A DNA stretch of 64,000 nucleotides from Pseudomonas sp. (GCF_030683065.1 NZ_JAUXMX010000050.1:62001-126000), one strand, 5' to 3'. Positions 27,326-36,232 are shown, numbered from the stretch's first letter. Program-made: numbers and translations. Notes: a model not told the origin generated them from the sequence alone.

Positions 27326-28021
27326 ATGTACATATTGCTGACCGAAGACAATGCCTTGATTGCCAGCGGCGTCGTGGCGGGGCTCACCGCCCAGGGCTTT
27401 CGCGTGATGCATGCCGCGACCGCTGCAGAAACCGAGGCACTGCTGCGCACCGTCCAGTTCGATGCACTGGTGCTGGACCTCGGCCTGCCGGATGAAGATG
27501 GCTTGAGCCTGCTGCGCCGCCTGCGCCAGCGCGGTGTGGCGCTGCCTGTGCTGCTGCTGACGGCCCGCGACTCGGTGGTTGACCGTGTTTCGGGCCTGCA
27601 GGACGGTGCTGACGATTACCTGGTCAAACCCTTCGACTTGCGTGAGCTGGCCGCGCGCCTGCATGCCTTGCTACGCCGCGCCGCCGGACGCGCCAGCCCG
27701 CAGGTCGAGCATGGCCCGTTGCGGTATGACCCGGTGGCCTGCCAGGCGTTTCTGAATGATCAGTTGGTCGACCTGTCGCGCCGCGAGCAAGTCCTGCTGC
27801 AGGCATTGCTGCAGAAACCAGGGCGGATTCTAAGCAGCGAACAGCTCAAGGATGCGATCTATGGCCTCGACGGTGAGGTAGAAAGCAACGCCCTCAACGT
27901 GCACATCCATCACCTGCGACGCAAGCTGGGTAGCGGCATCGTCGAGACGGTTCGCGGCCTGGGTTACCGCCTGGGCCCGGCGGGGCATCCCGCCAACACT
28001 GCCGAGAGAAGTACCTCATGA
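27326..28021 (+). CDS. dsbR: OmpR-family response regulator (DsbR-like)
   Basis: A 231-residue regulator: receiver domain (acidic pocket TEDN, phospho-acceptor Asp51 in VLDLGLPDEDG, Lys in VKPFDLREL) and a C-terminal winged helix (NVHIHHLRRKLG, TVRGLGYRL). It overlaps the kinase gene by ATGA and is divergent from dsbD-dsbE-dsbG. By gene order it corresponds to P. aeruginosa DsbR, reported to turn on dsbDEG under copper. Confidence 0.92.
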   Translation: MYILLTEDNALIASGVVAGLTAQGFRVMHAATAAETEALLRTVQFDALVLDLGLPDEDGLSLLRRLRQRGVALPVLLLTARDSVVDRVSGLQDGADDYLVKPFDLRELAARLHALLRRAAGRASPQVEHGPLRYDPVACQAFLNDQLVDLSRREQVLLQALLQKPGRILSSEQLKDAIYGLDGEVESNALNVHIHHLRRKLGSGIVETVRGLGYRLGPAGHPANTAERSTS

Positions 28022-29352
28022 GCCTGCGCCTGCGCCTGACCCTCATCCTTGGCTCAGCCTTCGTGCTGCTCTGGTCGCTGGCTGCAGTGTGGATGCTGTT
28101 CGACCTGCGCAACCAGCTGATGCTTACACTCGATCAACGACTGGCGTCCTCGGCCCGCATGGTCGCAGGCCTGCTGGTGCAGCTGCCACAACTGCAGCAA
28201 GGGGCGTCAGGTGCTCCGCTCAGCACTGAGCGGCTGGGCATGCCCGAAGGCATTGCCTGTCAAATCAGCTCGGTGCGCGGGGAGATCCTGGCGAGCAGCC
28301 GCACGGCACCGGACAGCGTCCTGGGCGTTGAGGACACCGGCTTTGGTGAGCGAACCATTGGCGATATCACCTGGCGCACCTTCACCCTCATCGAAGGTGA
28401 TATGCGCGTGACCACCGCCGATCGTCTGGATGAGCGCGACACGCTCAAACAGTCCATTTTGCTGACCGCTGCGGCCCCTGTCCTGGTGGCTCTGCTAGGG
28501 AGTTTGCTCGTTCTATGGCTAGGCCTTAGCCGCGAATTGTCACCCTTGAAGCGTATCCGCCAGGCACTTGCCCAGCGCAGTGTCGACAGCATTGAACCGC
28601 TGAATGTCGACGGGCTTCCCCGAGAACTGCAACCGCTGGTGGCAGCACAGAACCAGCTGTTTCAACGGATTGCCCAGGCCATCGAGCGCGAGCGGCGGCT
28701 AACCGATGATGCTGCCCATGAACTGCGCAGCCCGCTGACGGCGATTAAAACCCACCTGCAGGTTGCCAGCATGACCGAAGGTGAAACCGCTCGGCAGGCA
28801 TTGGCGTCTGCCGAGGCCGGTGCCGATCGCCTGCATCAGACCCTAGAGCAGCTGCTGCTACTTGCACGAGTAGAGGGCAAGCTGCCCTTTGACGAAAACC
28901 TTCAATACAGCGCCGCTGAAGTGGCCAGCATGGCCATCAGCGATACCCAATTGCAGGGCAAGCACCCTATCGAGTTGCACCTGCTCGACGCCAGTGCGCA
29001 GCGCTTGCTCGATATGCCGCCAAGCCTTGCCATTGCCGCCTTGCGCAACCTGCTGGACAACGCCCAGCGGCATACTCCGGCGGGCACTGCGGTCAGCCTG
29101 ACGGTGCAGTCGCGCGGGGAAAACGTCTGCTTTAGCGTGCGCGACTCTGGGCCTGGGGTGAGCACAGACAAGCTCAAGCATCTGACCGAACGCTTCTGGC
29201 GCAACTCGGCGGGTGAAGGCAGCGGCCTTGGTCTTTCCATCGTCAACGCCATCGCCGAACGCTGTGGCTGCGCGCTTGAGTTTGTCAGCAGCGGCAATGG
29301 GCTGTGTGTGAATTTGCTGGTAGTTACAAGAACGGGACGCTCAGCGCTTTAA
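28018..29352 (+). CDS. dsbS: Sensor histidine kinase (DsbS-like)
   Basis: A 444-residue kinase with two membrane helices (about 8-30 and 148-170) framing a periplasmic sensor region, then HAMP, H-box DDAAHELRSPL with His234, N-box LRNLLDNAQRH and G-box GSGLGLSIVNA. The sensor region has a single cysteine, Cys81 (GIACQIS), in the place where a copper-binding Cys was reported for P. aeruginosa DsbS (Cys82, from memory). Coupled to the regulator gene by a four-base overlap. Confidence 0.92.
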   Translation: MSLRLRLTLILGSAFVLLWSLAAVWMLFDLRNQLMLTLDQRLASSARMVAGLLVQLPQLQQGASGAPLSTERLGMPEGIACQISSVRGEILASSRTAPDSVLGVEDTGFGERTIGDITWRTFTLIEGDMRVTTADRLDERDTLKQSILLTAAAPVLVALLGSLLVLWLGLSRELSPLKRIRQALAQRSVDSIEPLNVDGLPRELQPLVAAQNQLFQRIAQAIERERRLTDDAAHELRSPLTAIKTHLQVASMTEGETARQALASAEAGADRLHQTLEQLLLLARVEGKLPFDENLQYSAAEVASMAISDTQLQGKHPIELHLLDASAQRLLDMPPSLAIAALRNLLDNAQRHTPAGTAVSLTVQSRGENVCFSVRDSGPGVSTDKLKHLTERFWRNSAGEGSGLGLSIVNAIAERCGCALEFVSSGNGLCVNLLVVTRTGRSAL

Positions 29353-29726
29353 CCAACACGCGATAACTCGCACCTGGCTGCGCGCCCTCCTGACCGGATG
29401 GGACCAGGGCGACAACTGCCCGCGCCGTGCATGTTCTGCGGCGGCGCAGCCGCTGTTTACGCGCATCACGCGCGCCTCGCGAAAGCCTCATCGACGGTGC
29501 AATTTTCAATAGCCTGATGAGCTGGAGATGCCCTGAACACGCCGAGCCAGACCTGGATCGTTGGTCGACTAATAGTCATTACCCCGTCAATCGCGGCATA
29601 GTGTTGGAGAACTCCGGCCGGGTACGTATCTGTATAGAGCAACATGCTCGCCCTAACGGCGTCGGATCAAGCACACACATCACTTCGCGCGCATTTCGCC
29701 TTGGCGCCCGACAAAAGGATTATTCC
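29353..29726. other. Noncoding gap between dsbS and I78 lipoprotein
   Basis: No convincing gene is seen here. Open frames on both strands lack a start signal or recognisable family. A GC-rich inverted repeat near 29437-29455 (GCGGC/GCCGC) could terminate the dsbRS transcript. AAAAGGATTATTCC at the end supplies the ribosome binding site of the next gene. Confidence 0.5.
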
Positions 29727-30038
29727 ATGTACCGCAAACGACTCCCCTGCACCCTGACCTTGCTGCTCTTGCTGGCTGGCTGCAGCTCGCCAGATGGCGC
29801 CCGGACAACTGGCGCACAGCCCGTCAACAGCGACGGCACCTGCAACGCCGAAGCCGTGCAAAACATGCTGGGCAAGACCGCGACCGCCGAGCAGGTTGAA
29901 CAAGCACGCCTGCACTCCGGTGCGCAAAGCGTTCGCGTATTGGCGCCCGGTGATGCAGTGACCCTGGACTACAACTCGCGGCGCCTGAATATCGATATCG
30001 ACGAAGCCGAAGTGATCGAGCGGATCAACTGCGGCTGA
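29727..30038 (+). CDS. I78-family peptidase-inhibitor lipoprotein
   Basis: A 103-residue lipoprotein: signal with lipobox LLAGC (Cys about 19) followed by a compact I78-type domain, recognised from CNAEAVQNMLGK near the start and VRVLAPGDAVTLDYNSRRLNIDID before a terminal NCG. I78 proteins are elastase-type serine protease inhibitors or structural relatives. The frame is open 100 codons upstream, but the AAGGA site before ATG 29727 and the signal peptide fix the start. Stands alone. Confidence 0.82.
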   Translation: MYRKRLPCTLTLLLLLAGCSSPDGARTTGAQPVNSDGTCNAEAVQNMLGKTATAEQVEQARLHSGAQSVRVLAPGDAVTLDYNSRRLNIDIDEAEVIERINCG

Positions 30039-30046
30039 ACCGTTAA

Positions 30047-30089
30047 GTATCATCTGCACGTGATACGGCCAGCGGCTTAAATAAGCCGC
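30047..30089. other. Two small hairpins after the I78 gene
   Basis: GTATCA...TGATAC (30047-30066) and GCGGCTT with AAGCCGC (30072-30089, loop AAAT) are inverted repeats in the 100-base gap before the sigma-54 activator. They may terminate the upstream gene, but no T-run follows. Confidence 0.4.
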
Positions 30090-30139
30090 GCAGACCGGGC
30101 ATACTGCTGCACCTGTAATCGAGCCGGTTCCTCGCCCGC

Positions 30140-31678
30140 ATGCGCATCCACGTCAGCTTTATCGACCGCGTTGGTATCACCCAGGAAGTCCTGGCTCTGC
30201 TCGGTGGGCGCAATCTCAACCTGGATGCGGTGGAGATGGTGCCGCCGAACGTCTACATCGACGCGCCGACCCTCAGCGCCGTAGTCCTCGACGAGCTGCG
30301 CGAGGCGCTGTTCAAGGTGCATGGCGTGCAGGCGGTGACCATCGTCGACATCCTGCCCGGCCAGCGCCGGCGCCTGCAGCTCGATGCGTTACTCGCGGCG
30401 ATGACCGACCCGGTACTGGCAGTGGATGGCGAGGGTTGCGTGCTGCTGGCCAATCCGGCGCTGGTTGCCCTGTGTGGGCGTGAAGTGGAAGGCTTGTCGC
30501 TTGGCGAGCTGTTCGCCGACCCGGCCTTGCACAGCGCACTGCTGGATCAGCAATTTCGCCTGCCGCTGCGCGAGGTCACCCTCAACGGTCAGGCGCTGTT
30601 ACTCGATGCCATGCCGATCAGCGAAGCCGCCGACACCGGCCAGCCTCAGCTCGCAGGTGGCCTGCTCACCCTGTATGCGCCGAGCCGGATCGGCGAGCGT
30701 CTGGCGGCGCTGCACCACGACCACGCCGAGGGCTTCGATTCGTTGCTCGGCGAATCGCCGTCGATCCGCACCCTGAAAACCCGCGCCCTGCGCGTCGCCA
30801 GCCTGGATGCGCCACTGTTAATCCAGGGCGAAACCGGCACCGGCAAGGAGCTGGTGGCGCGCGGTTGCCATGCCATCAGCGCGCGTAATACCGCCTCTTT
30901 CCTAGCGCTTAACTGCGCGGCATTGCCGGAGAACCTCGCCGAAAGCGAGCTGTTCGGCTATGCCCCTGGTGCCTTTACCGGGGCTCAGCGCGGCGGTAAG
31001 CCGGGCCTGCTGGAACTGGCCAACCAGGGCACGGTATTTCTCGACGAGATCGGCGAGATGTCGCCTTATTTGCAGGCCAAACTGCTGCGTTTTCTCAGTG
31101 ACGGCACCTTCCGCCGGGTCGGTGGCGAGCGTGAGGTCAAGGTCAATGTGCGCATCCTCAGCGCCACCCACCGCAACCTGGAAAAAATGGTCAGCGAAGG
31201 CACCTTCCGCGAAGACTTGTTCTACCGCCTCAACGTGCTCAACCTGGAAGTGCCGCCGCTGCGCGAGCGTGGCCAGGACATCCTGCTCCTGGCCCGGCAT
31301 TTCATGCAGCAAGCCTGCGCGCAGATCCAGCGCACGCAGTGCCGGCTGACGCCAGACACCTACCCGGCGCTGCTCGGCAACCGCTGGCCGGGGAACGTAC
31401 GTCAGTTGCAGAACGTAATCTTCCGCGCCGCCGCAATCTGCGAAAGCAACCTGGTGCAGATCGACGATCTGGACATCGCCAGCACCGCCGTAGCGCCGCA
31501 ACTGCTCGACGGTGAGATTGGCAGCCTGGAAGGTGCCGTGGCCGGTTTCGAGAAAGCGCTGCTGGAAAAGCTCTACCTCAGCCACCCTTCCAGCCGGCAA
31601 CTGGCCGCGCGCCTGCACACCTCGCACAGCGCCATCGCCATGCGCCTGCGCAAGTACGGGATTTCCGGCAAGGGCTGA
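30140..31678 (+). CDS. PhhR/TyrR-type sigma-54-dependent transcriptional activator
   Basis: A 512-residue regulator with an N-terminal ACT domain (residues 1-75), a PAS-like region (about 80-180), an AAA+ domain with Walker A GETGTGKE (230-237) and sigma-54 contact loop GAFTGA (277-282), and a C-terminal TyrR-type helix-turn-helix (RQLAARLHTSHSAIAMRLRKYG). It is close to PhhR, which senses aromatic amino acids. phhABC genes are not in view, so it may be PhhR or one of the paralogues that control nearby catabolic genes. Monocistronic. Confidence 0.87.
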   Translation: MRIHVSFIDRVGITQEVLALLGGRNLNLDAVEMVPPNVYIDAPTLSAVVLDELREALFKVHGVQAVTIVDILPGQRRRLQLDALLAAMTDPVLAVDGEGCVLLANPALVALCGREVEGLSLGELFADPALHSALLDQQFRLPLREVTLNGQALLLDAMPISEAADTGQPQLAGGLLTLYAPSRIGERLAALHHDHAEGFDSLLGESPSIRTLKTRALRVASLDAPLLIQGETGTGKELVARGCHAISARNTASFLALNCAALPENLAESELFGYAPGAFTGAQRGGKPGLLELANQGTVFLDEIGEMSPYLQAKLLRFLSDGTFRRVGGEREVKVNVRILSATHRNLEKMVSEGTFREDLFYRLNVLNLEVPPLRERGQDILLLARHFMQQACAQIQRTQCRLTPDTYPALLGNRWPGNVRQLQNVIFRAAAICESNLVQIDDLDIASTAVAPQLLDGEIGSLEGAVAGFEKALLEKLYLSHPSSRQLAARLHTSHSAIAMRLRKYGISGKG

Positions 31679-31683
31679 GAGCG

Positions 31684-31719
31684 TGTGAAAAAACTCTCGC
31701 CGACTGCGATTTTTTCACA
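31684..31719. repeat. Inverted repeat after the sigma-54 activator
   Basis: GTGAAAAAA (31684-31692) is the perfect complement of TTTTTTCAC (31711-31719) across an 18-base spacer. It starts six bases after the stop codon and could serve as terminator for the activator gene. Confidence 0.55.
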
Positions 31720-31765
31720 AACCCTGAGAGGCTGAAGCCGCGTTCACTGGCACGCAGCGCTTCTG

Positions 31766-31935
31766 TAGGATGTGGCGGGCCGCGTAGGCTTGAGCGTAGC
31801 GATACCCATCGATCGGTTGCATAACCGCCGGGATTGTTGATTGGCCGCCCATCGTCGCGATGGGTATCGCTACGCTCAACGCCACCCTACGGGTTGGCAG
31901 TCGCAGCGCTTTTGTAGGGTGCGCCGTGCGCACCC
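31766..31935. repeat. Composite intergenic repeat with 20-bp perfect inverted arms
   Basis: Bases 31791-31810 and 31859-31878 are perfect inverted copies (TGAGCGTAGCGATACCCATC), separated by 48 bases and flanked by TGTAGGATGTGGC and GCCACCCTAC. A further GTAGGGTGCGCCGTGCGCACC follows at 31914. GCAGCGCTTnTGTAGG occurs at both ends. It fills most of the 356-base gap; no gene is seen here. It appears to be nested or tandem dispersed repeats. Confidence 0.75.
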
Positions 31936-32034
31936 CATAAAAGCCAAAGGACGGCATTTAACCGGCCTTCACCTTAAACCCTTTGCGAAAAAGAAATCAG
32001 CCTGCTGGCCAATCTCCCCGCCAGAGTGGTGCAA

Positions 32035-32946
32035 TCAGAGGGCGTATTTCTGCAAATTCGCCATCATCTCCTTCAGAGCCTCAAGGTTGTCGGCGGGGTG
32101 CACTGCGCCTTCGAAGTCACAGATCTGCTGCCAGTGATCGGCCACGTCTTCCGGGCTGAAACCGGCGCGCGGGTCGAAACCGGCACCCAGGCTGCGCTCC
32201 CAACGCACCTTGCCGACCCAGCCGCCACCAACCTCGAACAGGCCGGAGGTTTCTGCGCAGGCCTGGCTGGACAGATAGACCACCAGCGGGCTGACCAGCT
32301 CGGGCTTGAGTTGCTCAAACACCTGCGGCGGGATCAGCCCTTCGGTCATGCGCGTACCGCCAGTCGGGGCAATGGCGTTGACCAGGATGTTGTTCTTGCG
32401 CCCCTCGATGGCCAGGGTGCGGGTCAGGCCATAGAGGCCAAGCTTGGCCATGCCGTAGTTGGACTGGCCGAAGTTGCCGTAGATGCCGGACGTGGAGGCA
32501 GTGAAGATGATGCGACCATAGCCCTGCTCGCGCATGTGCGGCCAGGCGGCGCGGGTGACCTTGAAGGCGCCCTCGACATGCACCTTGTAGACCAGGTCCC
32601 AGTCGGCTTCTTCCATCTTGTGGAAGGTTTTGTCGCGCAGAATGCCCGCGTTATTGACCACCACATCGATGCGACCAAAGGCATCCAGAGCATGCTGGAC
32701 GATCTTCTCGCCATCGGTCACCGAGTCATGGTTGGCGACCGCAGTGCCGCCTGCGGCAAGGATCTCCTCGACCACCTTGGCTGCAGCTGACGCATTGGCG
32801 CCTTCACCATGGGTGCTGCCACCAAGATCGTTGACCACCACTTTGGCGCCATGTTTGGCGAACAGCAGGGCATGGGCGCGACCCAGGCCACCACCGGCAC
32901 CGGTGACGATCACGACTTGGTCTTGAAAACGGATGGCTTCGCTCAT
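32035..32946 (-). CDS. SDR-family (3-hydroxyacyl-CoA type) dehydrogenase
   Basis: A 303-residue SDR like the dehydrogenase unit of peroxisomal multifunctional enzyme 2. TGAGGGLG binds NAD; the insertion NDLGGSTHGEGANAS is typical of this subgroup; NNAG, catalytic Ser151 and YGMAK (Tyr164, Lys168) are intact, and the C-terminus is longer than in FabG. Probably oxidises a 3-hydroxyacyl-CoA or related substrate. No partner hydratase or thiolase lies next to it. Confidence 0.88.
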   Translation of the reverse strand: MSEAIRFQDQVVIVTGAGGGLGRAHALLFAKHGAKVVVNDLGGSTHGEGANASAAAKVVEEILAAGGTAVANHDSVTDGEKIVQHALDAFGRIDVVVNNAGILRDKTFHKMEEADWDLVYKVHVEGAFKVTRAAWPHMREQGYGRIIFTASTSGIYGNFGQSNYGMAKLGLYGLTRTLAIEGRKNNILVNAIAPTGGTRMTEGLIPPQVFEQLKPELVSPLVVYLSSQACAETSGLFEVGGGWVGKVRWERSLGAGFDPRAGFSPEDVADHWQQICDFEGAVHPADNLEALKEMMANLQKYAL

Positions 32947-33057
32947 GGGCTAGGTTCCTTGGCAGGTGGGCAATACTGCGAGTGTCCTGCAGCCGCACGC
33001 CGGTCACAATAAAGACGCCCGCAGCTGAATAGTGCTCGATAAGACAGCGGGATGATC

Positions 33058-33217
33058 AACAGACCGTTGAAAAATGTAGCGAGCGACGGCTAGGCAAGGC
33101 GAAATTGGCCGAAAAAGCGCAGTTTACGTGTTGTAAATGAGCATTTTGACTGGGCTCGCATCCGAGGCCGATTTCAACGCCGCATAGCCGAGCGCAGTAG
33201 TTTTTCAACGGTCTGTT
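33058..33217. mobile_element. MITE-like element with 17-bp perfect terminal inverted repeats
   Basis: The ends AACAGACCGTTGAAAAA (33058-33074) and TTTTTCAACGGTCTGTT (33201-33217) are perfect inverted repeats around a 126-base core that encodes nothing. Inner sequences (GCGAGCGACGGCTAGGC and GCATAGCCGAGCGCAGTAG) are also roughly inverted. Its right end overlaps the TAA stop of the DUF1569 gene. Similar elements are scattered in Pseudomonas genomes. Confidence 0.8.
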
Positions 33218-33746
33218 AAGCCAGCCGGATCAGGCTCAGGTGGTTATACAGATGCAGCACATGGGCCTGGGCGTAGTCGGCGTGACTGAGCGCCCCGTAA
33301 GCAAAGTGCGGCTGCAGTTCGCCCCGGTGGCTGGCGAAGTCGGCGAACGCCTGTTGCAGCCGCTGTAGCGCCAGCACCTGGCTGGCCGGCTCGCTCAGCA
33401 GCGCAGCCCCGGGAATGACCTCATCCAGCGGATGACGCATCGCGCCACGGGCAACGAACACACTGAAGGCCAGCGGCCCGACGCTATGGCGGAACCAGGC
33501 GGGCTTGAGTTCGGGATAACCGCTGATGGAATACTCAATACTCTGCGCGCAGTGATTGAATACCTCGGTCGGACTCCAGCCCTTGAGGCTGACCAACTGC
33601 TTAGCCACCAGCCCAGCCAATACCTGCTGCGCGCCTTGCAGGCTGAGTGCGCCAGGTGCTGTGCCGGTCGGGATAGCCCAGTAGCCTGTCCCGACGACAG
33701 CCACTGCACTTACTGCGGCGAATTTAACCAGCTGGCGCCTATTCAT
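33216..33746 (-). CDS. DUF1569 family protein
   Basis: A 176-residue protein with an N-terminal hydrophobic segment (MNRRQLVKFAAVSAVAVVG) that may be a signal or anchor; RRQLVKF resembles but does not fully match a Tat motif. The rest fits DUF1569 (NHCAQSIEYSISGYPE, KPAWFR, PHFAYGALSHADYAQ), a DinB-like helical family of unknown function. Overlaps the upstream hydrolase by eight bases. The TAA stop is formed at the border of the MITE-like element, so the native C-terminus may have been altered by insertion. Confidence 0.8.
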   Translation of the reverse strand: MNRRQLVKFAAVSAVAVVGTGYWAIPTGTAPGALSLQGAQQVLAGLVAKQLVSLKGWSPTEVFNHCAQSIEYSISGYPELKPAWFRHSVGPLAFSVFVARGAMRHPLDEVIPGAALLSEPASQVLALQRLQQAFADFASHRGELQPHFAYGALSHADYAQAHVLHLYNHLSLIRLA

Positions 33747-34635
33747 GGCGAGACGCCAACGCCTGGCGCAAGGCCAGATAATGCTGCAAGACCAAGCCTG
33801 GTGCCTCGGTTTGCGGATAATGACCGATGCCGTCGAGCAGAACAGTGTCTGCCTGTGGGATCAGCGCGCGATAACGCGCCAGCATATGTGCGCCGGAGAT
33901 CGGGTCGACTGCACCGTCGATCAACCGCAGCGGCACCCCGCCCTGCTGCATCGCCGCCAACCAGCGTTCACGCTGCGCCCGGCGCTCGGGGATATAACGG
34001 ATCAGCCGATGCATCACACCCGGCCCATCATTCTGCGCGATCAGGCGCCAGAAATCGTCGAGTTCGGCGCTACTGGGCTGGGTCTGCGGGCCGAACACCT
34101 TGGCAAAATTGGCCGCCAGCGTCTTGCGCGAAAACAGTCGGCCGATCAAGCCGCCGAGTGGGCTGAGCAGTAGCCGCTGCGCCAACACCGGGTGATGGGT
34201 CTCGGGGAACAGGCCACCATTGAGGAACACGCAACTGGCCAGTGCAATGCGCCCCTCGTGATGCCTTGCGAGCAACTCCTGGGCCACGCTGTCGCCATAA
34301 TCATGCGCCAGCACATGCACGGGCTCGTTCACCCCAAGATGGTCGAGCAGCGCCTGCTGCAAGTCGGCCTGCTCCAGCAGGCTGTAAGCGTGCCTGCGCG
34401 GCTTGGCCGAGTCGCCGAAGCCGAGCATGTCGCAAGCGATCAGGCGGTAATCCTGACTCAGCGGCGTCCATAAATAGTGCCAATCCCAACTGGCCGTAGG
34501 AAAACCATGGATCAGCAGCAGGGGCTCGGCGGTTGCCGCGCCCGCCGTCCAGTAGCGTATGGCATGGCCACGAAAATCGAAGTCCCGGCCCTGGCCGCGC
34601 CAGTATGCCAGGGCAATGCCAGATAAAGCACTCAC
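33739..34635 (-). CDS. Alpha/beta hydrolase with Asp nucleophile (dehalogenase/epoxide-hydrolase type)
   Basis: A 298-residue alpha/beta hydrolase. The oxyanion-hole motif is HGFPTASWDW; the nucleophile elbow reads AHDYGDS, placing Asp112 where esterases have Ser, as in haloalkane dehalogenases and epoxide hydrolases; the catalytic His is probably in DGIGHYPQ near the C-terminus. I start at GTG 34635, which forms GTGA with the stop of the aldolase gene; an extension to 34686 runs into that gene. Substrate unknown. Confidence 0.85.
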   Translation of the reverse strand: MSALSGIALAYWRGQGRDFDFRGHAIRYWTAGAATAEPLLLIHGFPTASWDWHYLWTPLSQDYRLIACDMLGFGDSAKPRRHAYSLLEQADLQQALLDHLGVNEPVHVLAHDYGDSVAQELLARHHEGRIALASCVFLNGGLFPETHHPVLAQRLLLSPLGGLIGRLFSRKTLAANFAKVFGPQTQPSSAELDDFWRLIAQNDGPGVMHRLIRYIPERRAQRERWLAAMQQGGVPLRLIDGAVDPISGAHMLARYRALIPQADTVLLDGIGHYPQTEAPGLVLQHYLALRQALASRHE

Positions 34636-35414
34636 TCGGCGTAACCCGGCATCTGCTGGTCGAGCTTGCGCAGCAACGCCGGCCAAGGCAGCGCACCACC
34701 CATGCCCTGAGGGCTCTTCATCACCCCGGCGACCATCGCCCTAGCACCGTCGAGAATCGGCTGGGGGATATGAATCAGCTCCGCGCCGCCACTCTGCGCC
34801 ATCACCTGGATTTCGCAGGCACGCTGCAGAATGAACATCATCAAAAAGGCATCGGCGATGCTGCCGGCAGCAGTAAGCAGGCCGTGATTGGGCAGGATCA
34901 TGAAATTCTTCTCGCCGAGATCCTGCTGCAGGCGGGCCTTCTCGTCGTGGTTCAGGGCCACGCCTTCGTAACCGTGGTAGGCCAGGCTGGCGAGCACGAA
35001 CAACGACTGTTGCGACAGTGGTAACAGGCCCTGCTTCTGTGCCGACACGGCAATTCCCGCAGCGGTGTGGATGTGCAGCACGCAGGCGACATCGTGACGC
35101 ACCTCGTGAACGGCACTGTGGATGGTGTAGCCGGCGGGGTTGATGTCGAACGGACTGTCCATCAGCTTGTTGCCGGCCAGGTCGATCTTCACCAGGCTCG
35201 AGGCCGTGATCTCGTGGAACATCAGCCCGTAGGGGTTGATCAGGAACTCTTCGCTGCCCGGCACCTTGGCCGATATGTGGGTGAAAATCAGGTCGTCCCA
35301 GCCGTAGAGGGCAATCAGTCGGTAGCAGGCAGCCAGGTCGACCCGGGCCTGCCATTCGGCAGCGGAAACCTGATTCTTTAGATTGAGACTGGGCAGAGCA
35401 TGGGCAACAGTCAC
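34632..35414 (-). CDS. Class II aldolase/adducin-family protein
   Basis: A 260-residue protein of the class II aldolase/adducin fold. Zinc-type histidines appear in HIHTAAG and PNHGLL, and the early DLIFTHISAK block is typical. Members include fuculose- and ribulose-phosphate aldolases and decarboxylases, so the substrate is open. The start GTG 35414 is preceded by GAGG at good spacing; ATG further upstream lacks family similarity. First gene of a three-gene operon with the hydrolase and DUF1569 gene. GGCAC/GTGCC arms upstream could be an operator. Confidence 0.85.
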   Translation of the reverse strand: MTVAHALPSLNLKNQVSAAEWQARVDLAACYRLIALYGWDDLIFTHISAKVPGSEEFLINPYGLMFHEITASSLVKIDLAGNKLMDSPFDINPAGYTIHSAVHEVRHDVACVLHIHTAAGIAVSAQKQGLLPLSQQSLFVLASLAYHGYEGVALNHDEKARLQQDLGEKNFMILPNHGLLTAAGSIADAFLMMFILQRACEIQVMAQSGGAELIHIPQPILDGARAMVAGVMKSPQGMGGALPWPALLRKLDQQMPGYAE

Positions 35415-35666
35415 GGCAAACACCTCGGCACGTATTGTTATCAGTGCCAATGAGTCTAGCGAGGGATGCAGCAAAGGTGAGTCGCTCTGGCGGCCAGCGT
35501 GGTGGCCTTACGAGTCAAACCCGTTCGCACTATTGCCGTGCGTAGGGCTGCTTGGTAGCGAATCGACAGCCCGCCAGCTTTTGCGCCACGCCGACCAACC
35601 CTGGTCGAGTGACGCCCCGCTGCCCGCAGGTTGCTCCAGATCGAGGGCCGCAGCGCCCGGACTGTA

Positions 35667-36119
35667 TCAGGCCTTCAGCGCCGCCATGAACGTGGCCAGC
35701 CAGGGCTCAGCGTCGCTTTCTGGGGTGACGCTTTCACTGCTGTCCAGGCGCAACATCGGCTGCACCTCGTGAATGCCCAGCTCGGCAAACAGCTCGCGAA
35801 CCAGCTCGCCACCACCGCAGAACGTATCACCATAGCTGGAATCACCCAGGCCAATCACCCCGCCAGGCAGACCGCTCCACGCGGGCAAGTGATCACGAAT
35901 GGCGAAATACAAAGGCTGCAGATTTTCTGGCAGCTCGCCCATACCGGTGGTCGACGTCACTGCCAGAAAGGCGGCCGGGGCAAACGCCTGTAGATCGGCC
36001 AGACTGGCGCGGGGGTTGTGCCAGGTTTCGAAACCGGCCTGTTTCAACAACTGCTCGGCATGCCGGGCGACTTCCTCGGCAGTGCCGTAGACTGAGCCGG
36101 AAAGAATGGCGACTTTCAT
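35667..36119 (-). CDS. Flavodoxin (MioC-like)
   Basis: A 150-residue FMN-binding flavodoxin. The phosphate loop is SGSVYGTAEEVA (residues 7-18), and the flavin-stacking loops are TSTTGMGELPENL and GLGDSSYGDTFCGGG. This matches the MioC type of electron carrier. It is divergent from the LOV photoreceptor gene, with 113 bases between the two starts. Confidence 0.9.
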   Translation of the reverse strand: MKVAILSGSVYGTAEEVARHAEQLLKQAGFETWHNPRASLADLQAFAPAAFLAVTSTTGMGELPENLQPLYFAIRDHLPAWSGLPGGVIGLGDSSYGDTFCGGGELVRELFAELGIHEVQPMLRLDSSESVTPESDAEPWLATFMAALKA

Positions 36120-36232
36120 AAATAACTCCGATACATGTGGAACACAGCCTTAAACTGGCTGGCATTATGCCGCAAGTAGACAGCGCGCCCGGATGTTTTA
36201 GAATGCAGCGGACAGAGCCCAGGAATCGCCTC

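Noticed and set aside
29427..29726. 100-residue extension before the I78 lipoprotein
   Set aside because: The extension is unlike the family and the signal peptide with its AAGGA site begins at 29727.
33690..33746. Tat signal on the DUF1569 protein
   Set aside because: RRQLVKF lacks the usual Ser/Thr-RR-x-F-L-K pattern, so only a hydrophobic anchor or signal is claimed.
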